From contig JAFFSR010000033.1 of NCBI GenBank assembly GCA_017163975.1, positions 266,501 through 330,500 on the forward strand: a stretch of 64,000 bases of DNA, read 5' to 3'. Both the position numbers and the translations under genes were made by a program. Positions 34,608 through 44,504 of this stretch are shown here, one piece after another. The DNA comes from Anastatus disparis. Taxonomy: Eukaryota > Arthropoda > Insecta > Hymenoptera > Eupelmidae. The notes below the pieces were generated by a model. That model was not told where the DNA came from. It saw only the letters and a list, made by a program, of their open reading frames with translations, and made no database searches. How positions within the stretch are numbered: the first letter of the stretch is position 1; every line of letters begins with the position of its first letter.

Positions 34608-35051
34608 TTACGAAAAATATAAAATTTTACTAAATAGGAAGATGGTGATAAAAATTATGAAAAATATGATCCTTTTTGATAATAAGAAAAAATTTTGACG
34701 TGTACTTGACGGGACTAGATTGTTTGATGAAATAGTTTCAATATTTCCCTCGAGTTGATTTATCCTTTTTGATAATTTACCGCGTTTCCGTTTTGCGTGC
34801 CACGATAAGCTTTTAATTTGTAGCCAATTAGTTTCGGATACAATTAACAGATATTTAATGTCGTTGTATTGGTTCTCGACTACGTTCGTTAATATCCTGA
34901 GATTCTTTTTTAAGTTAGTGTTAATTATTACAAGGGCTCCAATATCTTGTTGCTGTTGGACAGTAAGGGTTTCCAGCTCGTGGATTCGTGATTCCAAATT
35001 TTCTACTAATGCGTCAATACTTGATGGTCTATTTCGAAGCGGTATTATCAT
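34608..35051 (-). CDS. Coiled-coil accessory ORF A with C-terminal membrane segment (147 aa)
   Basis: ATG start, MIIPLRNRPSSIDALVENLE, then a coiled coil (HELETLTVQQQQDIGALV), a Trp/basic block (TNWLQIKSLSW, KRKRGKLSKRINQLEG) and a hydrophobic C-terminus (IIFFIIFITIFLFSKILYF) that would span a membrane. It is the first gene after the leader and a likely paralogue of the ORF at 33889-34212, which lacks the membrane segment. No known Gypsy protein comes to mind. Confidence 0.5.
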   Translation of the reverse strand: MIIPLRNRPSSIDALVENLESRIHELETLTVQQQQDIGALVIINTNLKKNLRILTNVVENQYNDIKYLLIVSETNWLQIKSLSWHAKRKRGKLSKRINQLEGNIETISSNNLVPSSTRQNFFLLSKRIIFFIIFITIFLFSKILYFS

Positions 35052-36877
35052 TTAGAAAGAGAGAGAGGAAAACAAATTTTTTTTTCCTTCTTGAATGGAA
35101 GAGAAAATTAATTTTTGCGCGTAGATTTTCGAATTATCGTTGTCGATAAGGTCGATTCTTTATGAAGACTCGTTGTTCTTATGTATTGTACGCAGTTAGG
35201 CCTTAGTGCGTCGTGTATATAACCGGGCTTAAGGAGATCCTTATCTGCGTCACCTTGTCGTAAGGGTTTATCGGTATAGGGTTATATGTGTATATGTATA
35301 TATGATGGTCTATACTCCTATCCGCGTTCAACGTAAAAAAAAGAAAATAATTAATAGTGATTTTGGGAGTGTGAGTTCTTCGTTTATTTACGATGTATAT
35401 AATTTTGTTAGTAAAGCACTGGGAAGTATATATCTTTTATCATGGCATTATTGTACAATATTAATCACAACACATAAAATTTACAATAACTATATCCAGG
35501 GTCAACGATATTGTTTTTATATAAACAATTATTATTATAAAAAAAATTATCGGCAAACGTTATCTATGTTTAATATGGGAATAGAAATAACTTTCGTTAC
35601 TTCTATTAACAAATATATTATAAATAATTAGATTATTATACTGAATAAATATCTAATCTAATTGAATTCGTATACTATAATGTAGCTTTATAATATTATA
35701 TAATAATTTTTGCTTATATAAATTTTCTTGTATGTTTAATTAATTTATGTTATTTATATGTTATTTATTTTCATGTATGATTCTATGATAGTATATATGA
35801 GAATATATATATATTAGTAATATACGCAACAAGTGATGTACGAAGGGATAATACTGGCAGGGGTCAATATTTTTTGCGCGAGCAGTAAAAAGTCGAGGGC
35901 GCGCTTGCGCGCCCGAGATTTTCTGCTGCTCAAGCAAAAAAAATTTAACCCTGCAAATATTTTCCCGACGAACGTCACATGTTGCGTAGATTATTTTATG
36001 CTGTTGTAAGCAGTTAGAGAAACAATAAAATTATAAATATATAATTAAATACATTTTTTACAATTTTTCAATGTATATATCATGAATTTATGAAATGCGA
36101 AAGAAGCAATTTCGTAGAATTTAAAGAAGCGTGGAACAGACAGCCTCGTCTGCGCGCGCGAGCACCACATGTTGCGTGACGCTTCGAGAAACAAAGCAAG
36201 CGATACTTACTGTTTTGGGATACACAAATTTTTAATATTTCTCTTTGATTTACTAAATATGATAGATACATCTGTTTATAAAATCTTTTCTTCTCTTATG
36301 TTTGTTTGTACTTGTAAATATGAATGTACAAACTTATAACTGAAAAGTTTAAAAATTTTTTTATTTCTCTTACAATTTTACAAGTTTTATGTTTATTCAA
36401 TTTTTTTCACTGCATCACTTTTACTGTGATTTTTTTTAACTATTAAATCTAAATTTTATTATTAATAAATCATTATGAACCATTATTTAATTAATGTATA
36501 TTTTCAAAAATGTATTTAATACGAAAAAGATTATGAAATTTGAATAAGCGCGAGACTTAACTATGCGGCGCCGATCGTCTAACGCGCCTGTTTATGTTCT
36601 CAAGTTTACACTACTATCCTTTCCAAACACATCGGCGCTCACTTCGTACTGAAGAGTTTAGTTGTATCCCAACTTACTATAGCATATTGAGTATTTTAGT
36701 AATGTATGTAGTGTTGAGTAATAAGCTGACAGCAAATATACTTTAGTACGAAATATCACAAACAAAATACAGCGGCGCTGCGAGCGCAACTATAAGAGAC
36801 CTCAATACCCATTTGACTAGCCCACTACATACGACGCCCTCTACTGCTTACTACAGCATAAATATATATATATATAT
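35052..36877. other. Gypsy leader with probable inserted sequence
   Basis: 35052-35330 probably belongs to the leader next to the first ORF. Beyond that the sequence changes character: a 164-bp hairpin, GC-rich islands near 36100-36200 and 36540-36840, and TA repeats. No ORF is supported, and no insertion boundaries were located. Confidence 0.4.
35824..35987. repeat. 164-bp hairpin (copy 1 of a dispersed family)
   Basis: Imperfect arms from ACGCAACAAGTGATGTACGA to CGTCACATGTTGCGT fold around a GC-rich loop GTCGAGGGCGCGCTTGCGCG. Flanks TATATTAGTAATA (left) and AGATTATTTTATGCTGTTG (right) recur around a second hairpin at 62665-62819. Confidence 0.75.
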
Positions 36878-37760
36878 AGACAAATTTTACCTATAGTAAA
36901 AAATGGATTTAAAGATACAATTATAAAAGACACTATAAAATATTCACATCTTTGGAAATTATTTAAAATTTTTAATTTAAAAACTAATATAAGATGTAAT
37001 GATAAAAAATTTTCATCTTTTTTATTAAATATAGGAGAAGGAAAAATTAATACTTTCATTATTCCCGAAGAATATAAAACTAATAATATATGCGATACAA
37101 TTTATAAAGATATAAACAACAATTATAATTTTTCTAAAAATGTTATTTTAACTTCACATAATGAAGATGTAAACATTTTAAATAATAAAATATTAAAATT
37201 AATCGATGGTGAAATGATAACTTATTACAGTATAGATCATGCAACTTATAAAGGCGTTGATCAAACTGATGAAAATATTCATTTAAATTATCCTATTGAA
37301 ATGTTAAATAATATTAGAGAAGGATTACCTCCTCACGAAATTAAATTAAAGATTAACGCAATTATAATGTTAATTAGAAATCTTAATATAACTGATGGAT
37401 TATGTAATGGAACTAGATTAAAAATAACTAAATTATTTAAATTTAATATAGAAGCTGAGATTATTACAGGAGAAAATAAAGGAAATAAAGTTTTTATACC
37501 AAAAATAACTTTAATTACAAATGAATCGTCTTCTTTGCCTTTTATTTTACACAGAAAACAATTTCCTATAGTGTTAGCATTTGCAATTACAATTAATAAG
37601 TCACAAGGTCAAAGTTTTGAAAATATAGGTATATATATTAAAAACCATTATTTTCACATGGTCAGCTATATGTCGCACTTTCAAGATGTAAAAATAAAAA
37701 AATATATATATTCAAAATGAATTAGATAATAAAAATGAAATTAAAAACATAGTTTGGAAA
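36878..37760 (+). pseudogene. Helitron helicase C-terminal fragment inside the Gypsy leader
   Basis: The frame is open from at least 36878 to 37720 and starts mid-protein (RQILPIVKNG, then YSHLW, FLLNIGEGK, VILTSHNEDVNILN). It continues through the NGTRLKI, RKQFPIVLAFA and INKSQGQSFENIGIYI blocks of PIF1-like Helitron helicases. The last motif (SHGQLYVALSR type) is present just after an A-run at 37640-37644 but in the next frame. The Walker A/B part is missing. It is more AT-biased than the Helitron at 8.7-13.1 kb and belongs to a different lineage. Confidence 0.8.
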
Positions 37761-37828
37761 GAAATATTAAAATAATAATTTATATAATTTAATTATTATT
37801 GTTTACAGGTATCGTATTTATAAAATTC

Positions 37829-37829
<1 letters not shown>

Positions 37830-37860
<31 letters not shown>

Positions 37861-37876
37861 TAATATATATATATAC

Positions 37877-37926
<50 letters not shown>
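37830..37926. repeat. (TA)n microsatellite
   Basis: Interrupted TA repeats directly after the helicase fragment. Confidence 0.9.
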
Positions 37927-37929
<3 letters not shown>

Positions 37930-37945
37930 TTAAACACATAACAAA

Positions 37946-38344
37946 ATGGAATGGAATGCAATTGAAGGTCAATACGTTATTATTGATAATGTAAATGATC
38001 AAGAAATGATGGATAGTTTAAATGATAACATTGAAGATTATTTAAATTATGAGGAAGAGTATGAATATTATTTAGAAAATCTTGCTGATAATAATAGTTC
38101 AGATAATACTGAAATATCTATTTTAAATAATTTAATAAATTCATATATTGGTGAAGATAATGAAAAAGTAGAATTTCATAATTGGAAACAAGTACCAGAA
38201 TATTATAAATATTACACTAATAAAATTATAGAATATAAAATAACATTAAATGAACCAATAAATGAATTTTATCTAAATCAAAATTACGAAATATATTCAA
38301 GATATTTATTGAACATTGCACACATTTTAAAAAAAATATTATGA
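37946..38344 (+). CDS. Acidic ORF of unknown function (132 aa)
   Basis: ATG-initiated, MEWNAIEGQYVIIDNVND, strongly acidic and Asn/Tyr-rich (YEEEYEYYLENLADNNSSD), with an aromatic C-terminal half (EFHNWKQVPEYYKYYTN). Codon choice is extremely AT-biased like the helicase fragment just upstream on the same strand, so both may derive from the same inserted element. No family recognised. In such AT-rich DNA a 132-codon frame with a regular acidic pattern is suggestive but not proof. Confidence 0.4.
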   Translation: MEWNAIEGQYVIIDNVNDQEMMDSLNDNIEDYLNYEEEYEYYLENLADNNSSDNTEISILNNLINSYIGEDNEKVEFHNWKQVPEYYKYYTNKIIEYKITLNEPINEFYLNQNYEIYSRYLLNIAHILKKIL

Positions 38345-38441
38345 TATATTTTTTTAAATTTATTATTTATTTAAATTATAAATTCAATATTTTTATGAAA
38401 TGTTTAATATTTTATTAAGATTAAATTTTATGAAAGAAAAA

Positions 38442-38782
38442 TTGATATATTTCTAAAATGTAAAATTAAGTAAAAAGATATCAAACAGGAATTATAACAA
38501 AATAATCCTTTTAATCTTAAAAATCTTAAATTTATATTTAAATATATCAAACATTATGTTGAATTAATATAATGAAATAATTAAAAATTTTTTTTTTTTA
38601 ATATTTAATGTAATATTTACATAAAATATTAAACATTATATAAAACTATTAATAATTAATAATTTAAAAAATTTTGATATATTTATAAAATGTCATATTA
38701 AGAAAAAAGATATCAAACAGGATTTATAACAAAATAATCCTATAAATCTTCAAAATCTTAAGTATACATTTAAATATATCAA
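38442..38782. repeat. Two 109-bp direct copies with 11-bp inverted ends
   Basis: 38442-38550 and 38674-38782 share AAAAGATATCAAACAGGA and ATTATAACAAAATAATCCT. Both begin TTGATATATTT and end AAATATATCAA. They look like two copies of a very small MITE or a tandemly repeated terminal unit. Confidence 0.7.
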
Positions 38783-39480
38783 ATGATAATATTAAAAAAT
38801 TTTACTAAAAAATTTATGAATTCACAATGATAAAAATCTAAAAGATTTAAAATTTAAGGTTGTGCAAAAACCAACTTAATCTATATTTCATAAATAATGA
38901 TTAAAATTTATTAATAATTTTTTTCAGATATTTTACATAAATAATTAATATTATGTATTTTTTTTCATGTTTCTATGTCAATAATAAAAATTTAATAAAA
39001 AATGTACAATTATATAATATAATGTATAATATAAAAATATATTATAATAAAAAAATTTTTATATAAAACAATGCATAAGTGTTATATTTTATATTGATAT
39101 GATAACTATAATGGAGGTTGGCGAGTGGAACGAGCAGGGGGGTACCCCCCCCCCTAGCCAAAATTATTTTCAGGAGGATATAAATAAATAAATTTGTAGA
39201 GATACCACCAAAGACGCGTTAGGTCTTTTTATCAATGGAAGCCTTCACCAGTAGCCATAAAAATCGTTTTGTTTTATAATTTATATGTTTTATTTAATTT
39301 TTTATATTATTTTGAATAATTTAAAAAATTGTTTTTTATAATCATTTTAAAATAAAGAAAATAAAAATTTTTTTAATAAAATTTTTTTATTAATTCTAGC
39401 ATTAATTAATTTTAATATTATAAATTATATATTATTATGTTAAGTTTTAAGTTTGTATATTTAAATACATACATTATTAT
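38783..39480. other. AT-rich non-coding stretch
   Basis: Nothing coding is supported. A short GC palindrome, GGGGGGTACCCCCC, stands out near 39140. Confidence 0.45.
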
Positions 39481-39483
39481 ATT

Positions 39484-39716
39484 GTGGGGGGGGCAGTGGA
39501 GGGGTCGTGGGGGTGCCGTGGGGGTGCTGTGGAGGGGTGTGGGGGGTGTGGGGGGGTGTGGAGGGTACTTAGAATAAAAGCAACAATAAAAAATATCGTA
39601 ATATTTTAAACAATTTTACGTTATTTTGTGGAGGGGTCGTGGGGGTGCCGTGGAGGGGCGTGGAGGGGTGTGGGGGGTTGTGAAGGGGTGCGGGGGGGGG
39701 TGTGGGGGGTCCGAGG
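39484..39716. repeat. Two G-rich tandem-repeat tracts (G-quadruplex-prone)
   Basis: 39484-39570 and 39628-39716 consist of GTGGAGGGG, GTGGGGGTGCC and GTGGGGGG variants separated by ~55 AT-rich bases. Each contains more than four runs of three or more G on the + strand. The second tract repeats the opening of the first (GTGGAGGGGTCGTGGGGGTG). Confidence 0.85.
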
Positions 39717-39720
39717 GTTA

Positions 39721-41360
39721 ATTTTTAATATAACTATATAATATAGGTAGATATATATATGTGTATATGTATACAATAGAAATGATATAAAAGACAAAGA
39801 CAACAAAAAGGAAAAGAATAATCTTGATATTGTGCTGCCTATATATGAAGCAAAAAAAACAAAGAGAAGCGTTATTCTAGTAAAGTAAGAGAGAGAGAGG
39901 GAGAAGGAACGAAAAAGTAGCGGTAGCGTGGTGCATATATTACTCGACTGACAGACTTTTAAGTTCACACGTTTTCTTATGTTATTCAAAAAAAAATTCG
40001 ACGGTTTATTTGCGAGAAAAAAAATTTTTGATATGGTTGAATTTAATAATTATATAACAATATTAATTGTACTCCCCCTTAAAAAAAAATTTTGTTTATT
40101 TAACAAAAAAAAAATTTTATGATAATTATTTATTTGCGTTTTGAATAGAATGTTAATAGCGCTTGTTAGTATTCAGTAAATATTTATTAACTATTAAATT
40201 CTTATGCTCATTTATTTATTTATTTAACAGAAAAAAATACGGGCTCCAGCCTCTTGTATTAACAAAAATAAATTTTAAATATATTAACTTTGGCGCTTAT
40301 TTTACTAAAGAGAGAAATTATTCATTTGATTTGACTTTTTACTTTGTACCGTATTATTTATTGATTAATAGTAATTTCATTACTAACTACAAATAGTTAT
40401 TATTAATTATTATTAATTATTATTCATATAATATTGTAAATATTATTAATTATTAACTCAATTCGATTGCTGGAAAAAAAATTGATTGAGAAAAAAAATT
40501 TTAATTGATACCTTATCTAACGTAATAGTTCATAAAATAAATAAATAATTTCTATTAATGATTTAATTAAAATCTGTAATTTATATTAATATTTATTAAT
40601 TAGTTTATAATTAATTTATGTTAGATTTTTTCATTCTATTGTATATAATTTACTTATTAGATTTATTTATTTATTTAATAGTTTAGTATTTAAAAAAAAA
40701 AATTTTGTCACACTAACAAGTGTTATTTCGTTTTTCCGTATTTGAAAGAAAAGGCTTAGTCAGTAAAAAGAAAGGAATTTTGAATTGCTCAGGTAGTCCG
40801 TTCGGAGACCGTGCAGTTAAATTACTCTTAATTTTATATACCTGAGCAATAGATACTATACTGCGTATATTATTTTCTTTTTATGTCACTACGTAAAAAC
40901 GTATGTTGTAGAAAAATTTTTTTAGTTAAAAAAAACGATTATTGAAAATTAAATATTTATTATTATTCGGAAAAATTTATTTATTTTGAATATGAAATAA
41001 CGTTTAGTTGAAAATGTAAAAGATCAATTACTTTAAGAATAATGATTAATATTTTACGAAATATAATTAAACACTAGAAGAAATAATTATTTAATTAAGA
41101 TTTGCGATTTTACAGAAACGAATTTATTTCAGATAAGAATAAAAAAAGTAATAAAAATATTCTCGCTTAAAAAAAAGAACACGTATTTCTAACCAATGGA
41201 GAAAAAAGAATAAATGCTTATAATTAGGCTATTAAATATTAAAATTTTTACTTCTCAATTTTTAAAGTATAATATAACTTATTTTAAGAAAATTAAAACA
41301 AAAAGGTTTATATAAAAGAAATTATTTAATCATTAATAATATGTACGGTGTTTGAATTAA

Positions 41361-41404
<44 letters not shown>

Positions 41405-41765
41405 TTATTTTGTATATTTGCACATCTTTTGTATATATATATTTATATGTAAATCATTCTCCGTATATCTATATAGAAAGAAGGAATCAATGTATTCAAA
41501 GCGGTTATATTGTACGTATAAAATATGTAAATTTTAGAATTTAAAATAAAGATTTTTATAGTGTATCAGATATTAATATAGAAGTTTATATGTGCTGTAA
41601 TATTTAACGTACTAGTTTATTAGAATTTATCCGAAATTATATTTTAGTTTAAACTCATTTAAACGTCATAAAAGCAACTTTAATTTGTAATTAGGTTATA
41701 TTAATGAAGAATCCTATAATTTTATAATTAAATTTATAAGCATTCCGCGATTCTGAATTGCAAAC
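39721..41765. other. Non-coding remainder of the Gypsy leader/insertions
   Basis: No gene is supported. It holds a 67-base hairpin at 40784-40850, a (TA)n tract at about 41364-41400, and otherwise A/T-rich sequence up to the primer-binding site. Confidence 0.45.
40784..40850. repeat. Perfect 12-bp-stem hairpin
   Basis: ATTGCTCAGGTA and TACCTGAGCAAT enclose a 43-base loop with a GTCCGTTCGGAGACCGTGC core. It lies in the leader of the Gypsy transcript; could be a structured RNA element or an unrelated insertion end. Confidence 0.55.
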
Positions 41766-41783
41766 ATCCCACCGCTGTCACCA
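41766..41783 (-). promoter_or_regulatory. Putative tRNA primer-binding site
   Basis: On the minus strand, ten bases after the 5' LTR, the sequence TGGTGACAGCGGTGGGAT begins with TGG, as expected for pairing with a tRNA CCA end. Which tRNA is not determined. Confidence 0.6.
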
Positions 41784-41793
41784 ATTTTTAAGC

Positions 41794-42620
41794 TGTAACG
41801 TCCGAATAAAAGTTATTAATTTTTATATTTTATTTCACTCGTTCGTTACAGTTCTCGTTGCGTCGAGCGGTCACGCAAACAAGAAAGTTTTCGCGTGGCA
41901 GACTAGTGGTAGAGAATAGAGGGAGGTGAATTGCAGGCTCGAGGGCCCTTTTTTTAGAAATCGAGGAAAGAAAAATATAAATAAGTATTTTAATTTTTAC
42001 CTTGGTTTATTGGTTGTTTAAATGTGAGAAGATCCTTTTCTCGGTACAATATAATGTGATGGTCACTTTTTCTTATTGAATTAATTATGTTATATTAAAT
42101 AATATATTTGTCACTTTTTTTTATTGAATATAATATAATGGTCACTTTTAAAATATAGAATCGAAATAACAATTACTCGAAAATATAATATAATAATTAC
42201 TTAAGATACAAAAGACTTTTAGTTAGATTTGTAAAAGATTATATTTCCCTTTATGGGGTTTTAAAACACAACTGACCCGTACTCGGTGCAGCAAACGACT
42301 ATAGTAGAATAACATGAATTGTGATTAGTTCAGAGATTTTTATATTTTTCTGGAAAACCGAAAATCTTCATGGAAAAAACCTCTGAACTCTTGGCGACTT
42401 ATTTTCTAGTAGAGGTCACCGTTCATTGTTTTCATCTAATTAAGAAAAAGGTAACGCTTTTTCATTATAATTAGATGATTCCTATGCTTATTTTTTTCCG
42501 ATGACCTCTTGAACGGAAAAGCTAAAACTTTTGGAAATCTCAGCCAAAAGTTTTTTTTGTAAAGAAAATATAAAATTTATTAATAAAAAAATGAATGTTT
42601 AAATAAGCGAAGACGTTACA
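41794..42620 (-). repeat. 5' LTR of the Gypsy element
   Basis: 827 bases, colinear with the other LTR apart from scattered substitutions and single-base indels in T-runs. It would carry the promoter; no TATA assignment is attempted. Confidence 0.93.
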
Positions 42621-43992
42621 CATAACTTTATTTTTTAAATTAAAAAGTATTTCTAAATTAAAGTGCTATCATAATGGGGATAAAATACTTGTTAAATGTT
42701 CCACGATCCATGAATAAAAGATTTTTTCATTTTTAAATAAATTTTCATAGTAAATATATCTTATGTATATAAAAATTATTCAACTTCATATTTTTTATTT
42801 CCAGATTGATGATATGAATTTGAATTCTTGGATATATTATATAAAATAATTTTAAATACTACAAAATAATTATAATAACAATTTATTGAAATACGTAAAA
42901 TGGTTTTTGTTGGATTTTGATGGTGTGTACGTAATCGGCAGTTAGTATTTCAATTCTGAATTAAGATTAACATTTGAATTATTGAGAAATTAATACATTT
43001 TAACATATTTAAACAATTATCTCTTCGTATATTGCATTACCCATCAATATCGAGGAACCAAATCTAGAGTATATGCGTTAAATCGAAAATTCTACATTTT
43101 GAAATATTAAAATTTATGTAGCTCTTTTCCTAATAGTGTACCCAAGTAGAGCAAAAGCTTACTTCAAAATGTTATCAGAAGAAACAAAATAGTTCTTAAT
43201 GAGTGAAATCAACCTGGGCGAACTCGAGCAATTGAAAATTACATGAAAGTAATAAATGAACCAATCAGAAAATAGCAATTCTGAGATTTATAAAAATTTT
43301 TGTAGATTTTACTATCAATTTGCAACAAGTAATGTCTCAATGAGTAATTCTCTACACCCCTTAGTTTTTTAGTAACTTAATAATAATTAAGTTGGTATTT
43401 TTACAAAAAATTTTGAAAAATCTCAATTTTCATTACTCATTACTCTTTATACCTTGGACCTAGACCTCGGAAAATTTTTTCGTGTATTTTGGATATCAAA
43501 TGGAAGCTTTTCACTGATTTTCACCGATTTTTATTTTTTTGTTAGGTGAGTTCACATGAAATGTCCCATATATATACATGAGTATATAATCATGCATATA
43601 GAAAATACTATTATTATTCAATTTAAAATTTTACTTTTAATCATTGAATTTCGGTGTTTTACAGGCTTCTAGAAACACAAGTGCGGTTTTGGATTGATAG
43701 GGATGAATTTAAATGTAATAAAAAAAAATTGACTTTATAATTATAAAAATTTATTATGAAAATTCGTAATATTTATAAATTGAACATAAATTCCATAAAG
43801 TAAAAGTTGAAAGAAGTAGATAAGCTATAGGCATACTGGATCAGGTTCCTTCTGGATCACCCCCTCTCTCCTCAAAGTGATCCAGAAAGTACGCATTGTA
43901 GATCACCTCAGTGATCTAGAATCCGAAAGTGATCCAGAATGCCTATAGCGTTTTCTACTACTTTTTTTTTTTTCTTTTTTTGTCTTTTTTTC

Positions 43993-44466
43993 TTACAAAT
44001 GATTTTCTGAGAGATAGAATAATTTCATGAGTTTGACATTGTGTAGTGCACAGACAGTTTTATAAATTGGATTATGGTTTGTGCATATGGTAACACACTT
44101 GAAAGATGGTTTTGATGGATAGCCGTATTGATTGATATTATAAGCAGGAAATTTGAATCGTAACAGCCATTTACGTTTGAATTCATTCAGAACAAAAATT
44201 TTAGTAGCATCATGTAAATATTCACGAAGTAAGTTTGCAATTTGAGAGTAGTCAAGCCCATCAGTATTCCAAGCTATTCCGTGATTATGTTTGAGGCGAA
44301 TGTTTTCTTCTTGTAATTCGTCAGAGAGCCTTTTCCATAAAAAAGGTTTTTTGAATAGATGAACGATAGGATCACCACTGTCGTTGAGAGGAATGATTGC
44401 TATTTCCTTTAGAACATATTCACCACCCATTTGCTTAAAACCAATCATGTCTACCGCATATTCCAT
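43993..44466 (-). CDS. Polinton-associated DxxGF/KE protein, copy 1 (157 aa)
   Basis: A complete ATG frame, MEYAVDMIGFKQMGGEYVLK, continuing EIAIIPL, then FKKPFLWKRL, HNHGIAWNTDG and a C-terminal part with spaced Cys. The same block order (D-x-x-GF, F-x-x-KE, HHGIAWN) occurs in the spliced gene at 56292-57291 near the other end of the element. The V-D...KEIAI beginning recalls an RNase H/exonuclease-like fold, but no complete DEDD set is visible, so nuclease activity is only a guess. It lies next to the left TIR, downstream of the capsid gene on the same strand. Confidence 0.7.
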   Translation of the reverse strand: MEYAVDMIGFKQMGGEYVLKEIAIIPLNDSGDPIVHLFKKPFLWKRLSDELQEENIRLKHNHGIAWNTDGLDYSQIANLLREYLHDATKIFVLNEFKRKWLLRFKFPAYNINQYGYPSKPSFKCVTICTNHNPIYKTVCALHNVKLMKLFYLSENHL

Positions 44467-44504
44467 TTCGAAATATTAATTTTTTTACGTAAAGTGAAGA
44501 TAAT

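Larger units (their letters stand above)
21449..42620 (-). mobile_element. Gypsy-type LTR retrotransposon with two env genes (TSD CATA)
   Basis: LTRs at 21449-22273 and 41794-42620 are direct repeats, with roughly 20 differences noticed by eye. They start TGTAACGTC and end CGGACGTTACA on the minus strand. CATA flanks both ends (21445-21448, 42621-42624). Minus-strand order is 5' LTR, primer-binding site, leader, two coiled-coil ORFs, gag, protease, RT/RNase H, integrase, env1, env2, accessory Cys-rich ORFs, polypurine tract, 3' LTR. The 6.7-kb distance from LTR to first ORF is far above a normal leader and contains later insertions (Helitron helicase, hairpins, G-rich repeats). Integrase and both env genes are broken, so this copy is not autonomous as assembled. 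Confidence 0.92.
17552..43579. mobile_element. Large foldback element split by nested insertions
   Basis: The sequence from 17552 (ATGTATATATATGGGACATT) is the reverse complement of the sequence ending at 43579. Imperfect arm pairing continues inward: 17564-17820 with 43315-43567, about 18000-18190 with 42621-42850, then 18200-18650 with 21060-21448, and 19140-19420 with 20760-21060. So the right arm jumps from 42621 to 21448, exactly across the LTR retrotransposon. Without that insertion and the MITE at 18662-19135 the element is about 4.3-4.8 kb, with arms above 1.3 kb around a loop at ~19430-20760. Neither arms nor loop encode a recognisable protein. Superfamily and target duplication are unresolved because it lies in TA repeats. 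Confidence 0.8.

Noticed and set aside
36841..37059. 72-codon minus frame
   Set aside because: Antisense to the Helitron helicase fragment.
39621..39989. 122-codon minus frame
   Set aside because: Its C-terminal half is just the complement of the G-rich repeat (Pro/His/Thr) and its N-terminal half is low-complexity Phe/Ser.
40784..40850. A tRNA or other known ncRNA
   Set aside because: Only one stem pairs; no cloverleaf arms or conserved tRNA boxes.
43993..44466. Calling this a DEDD exonuclease
   Set aside because: The start resembles an RNase H-like fold, but the expected DxE and later catalytic residues are not visible in both paralogues.
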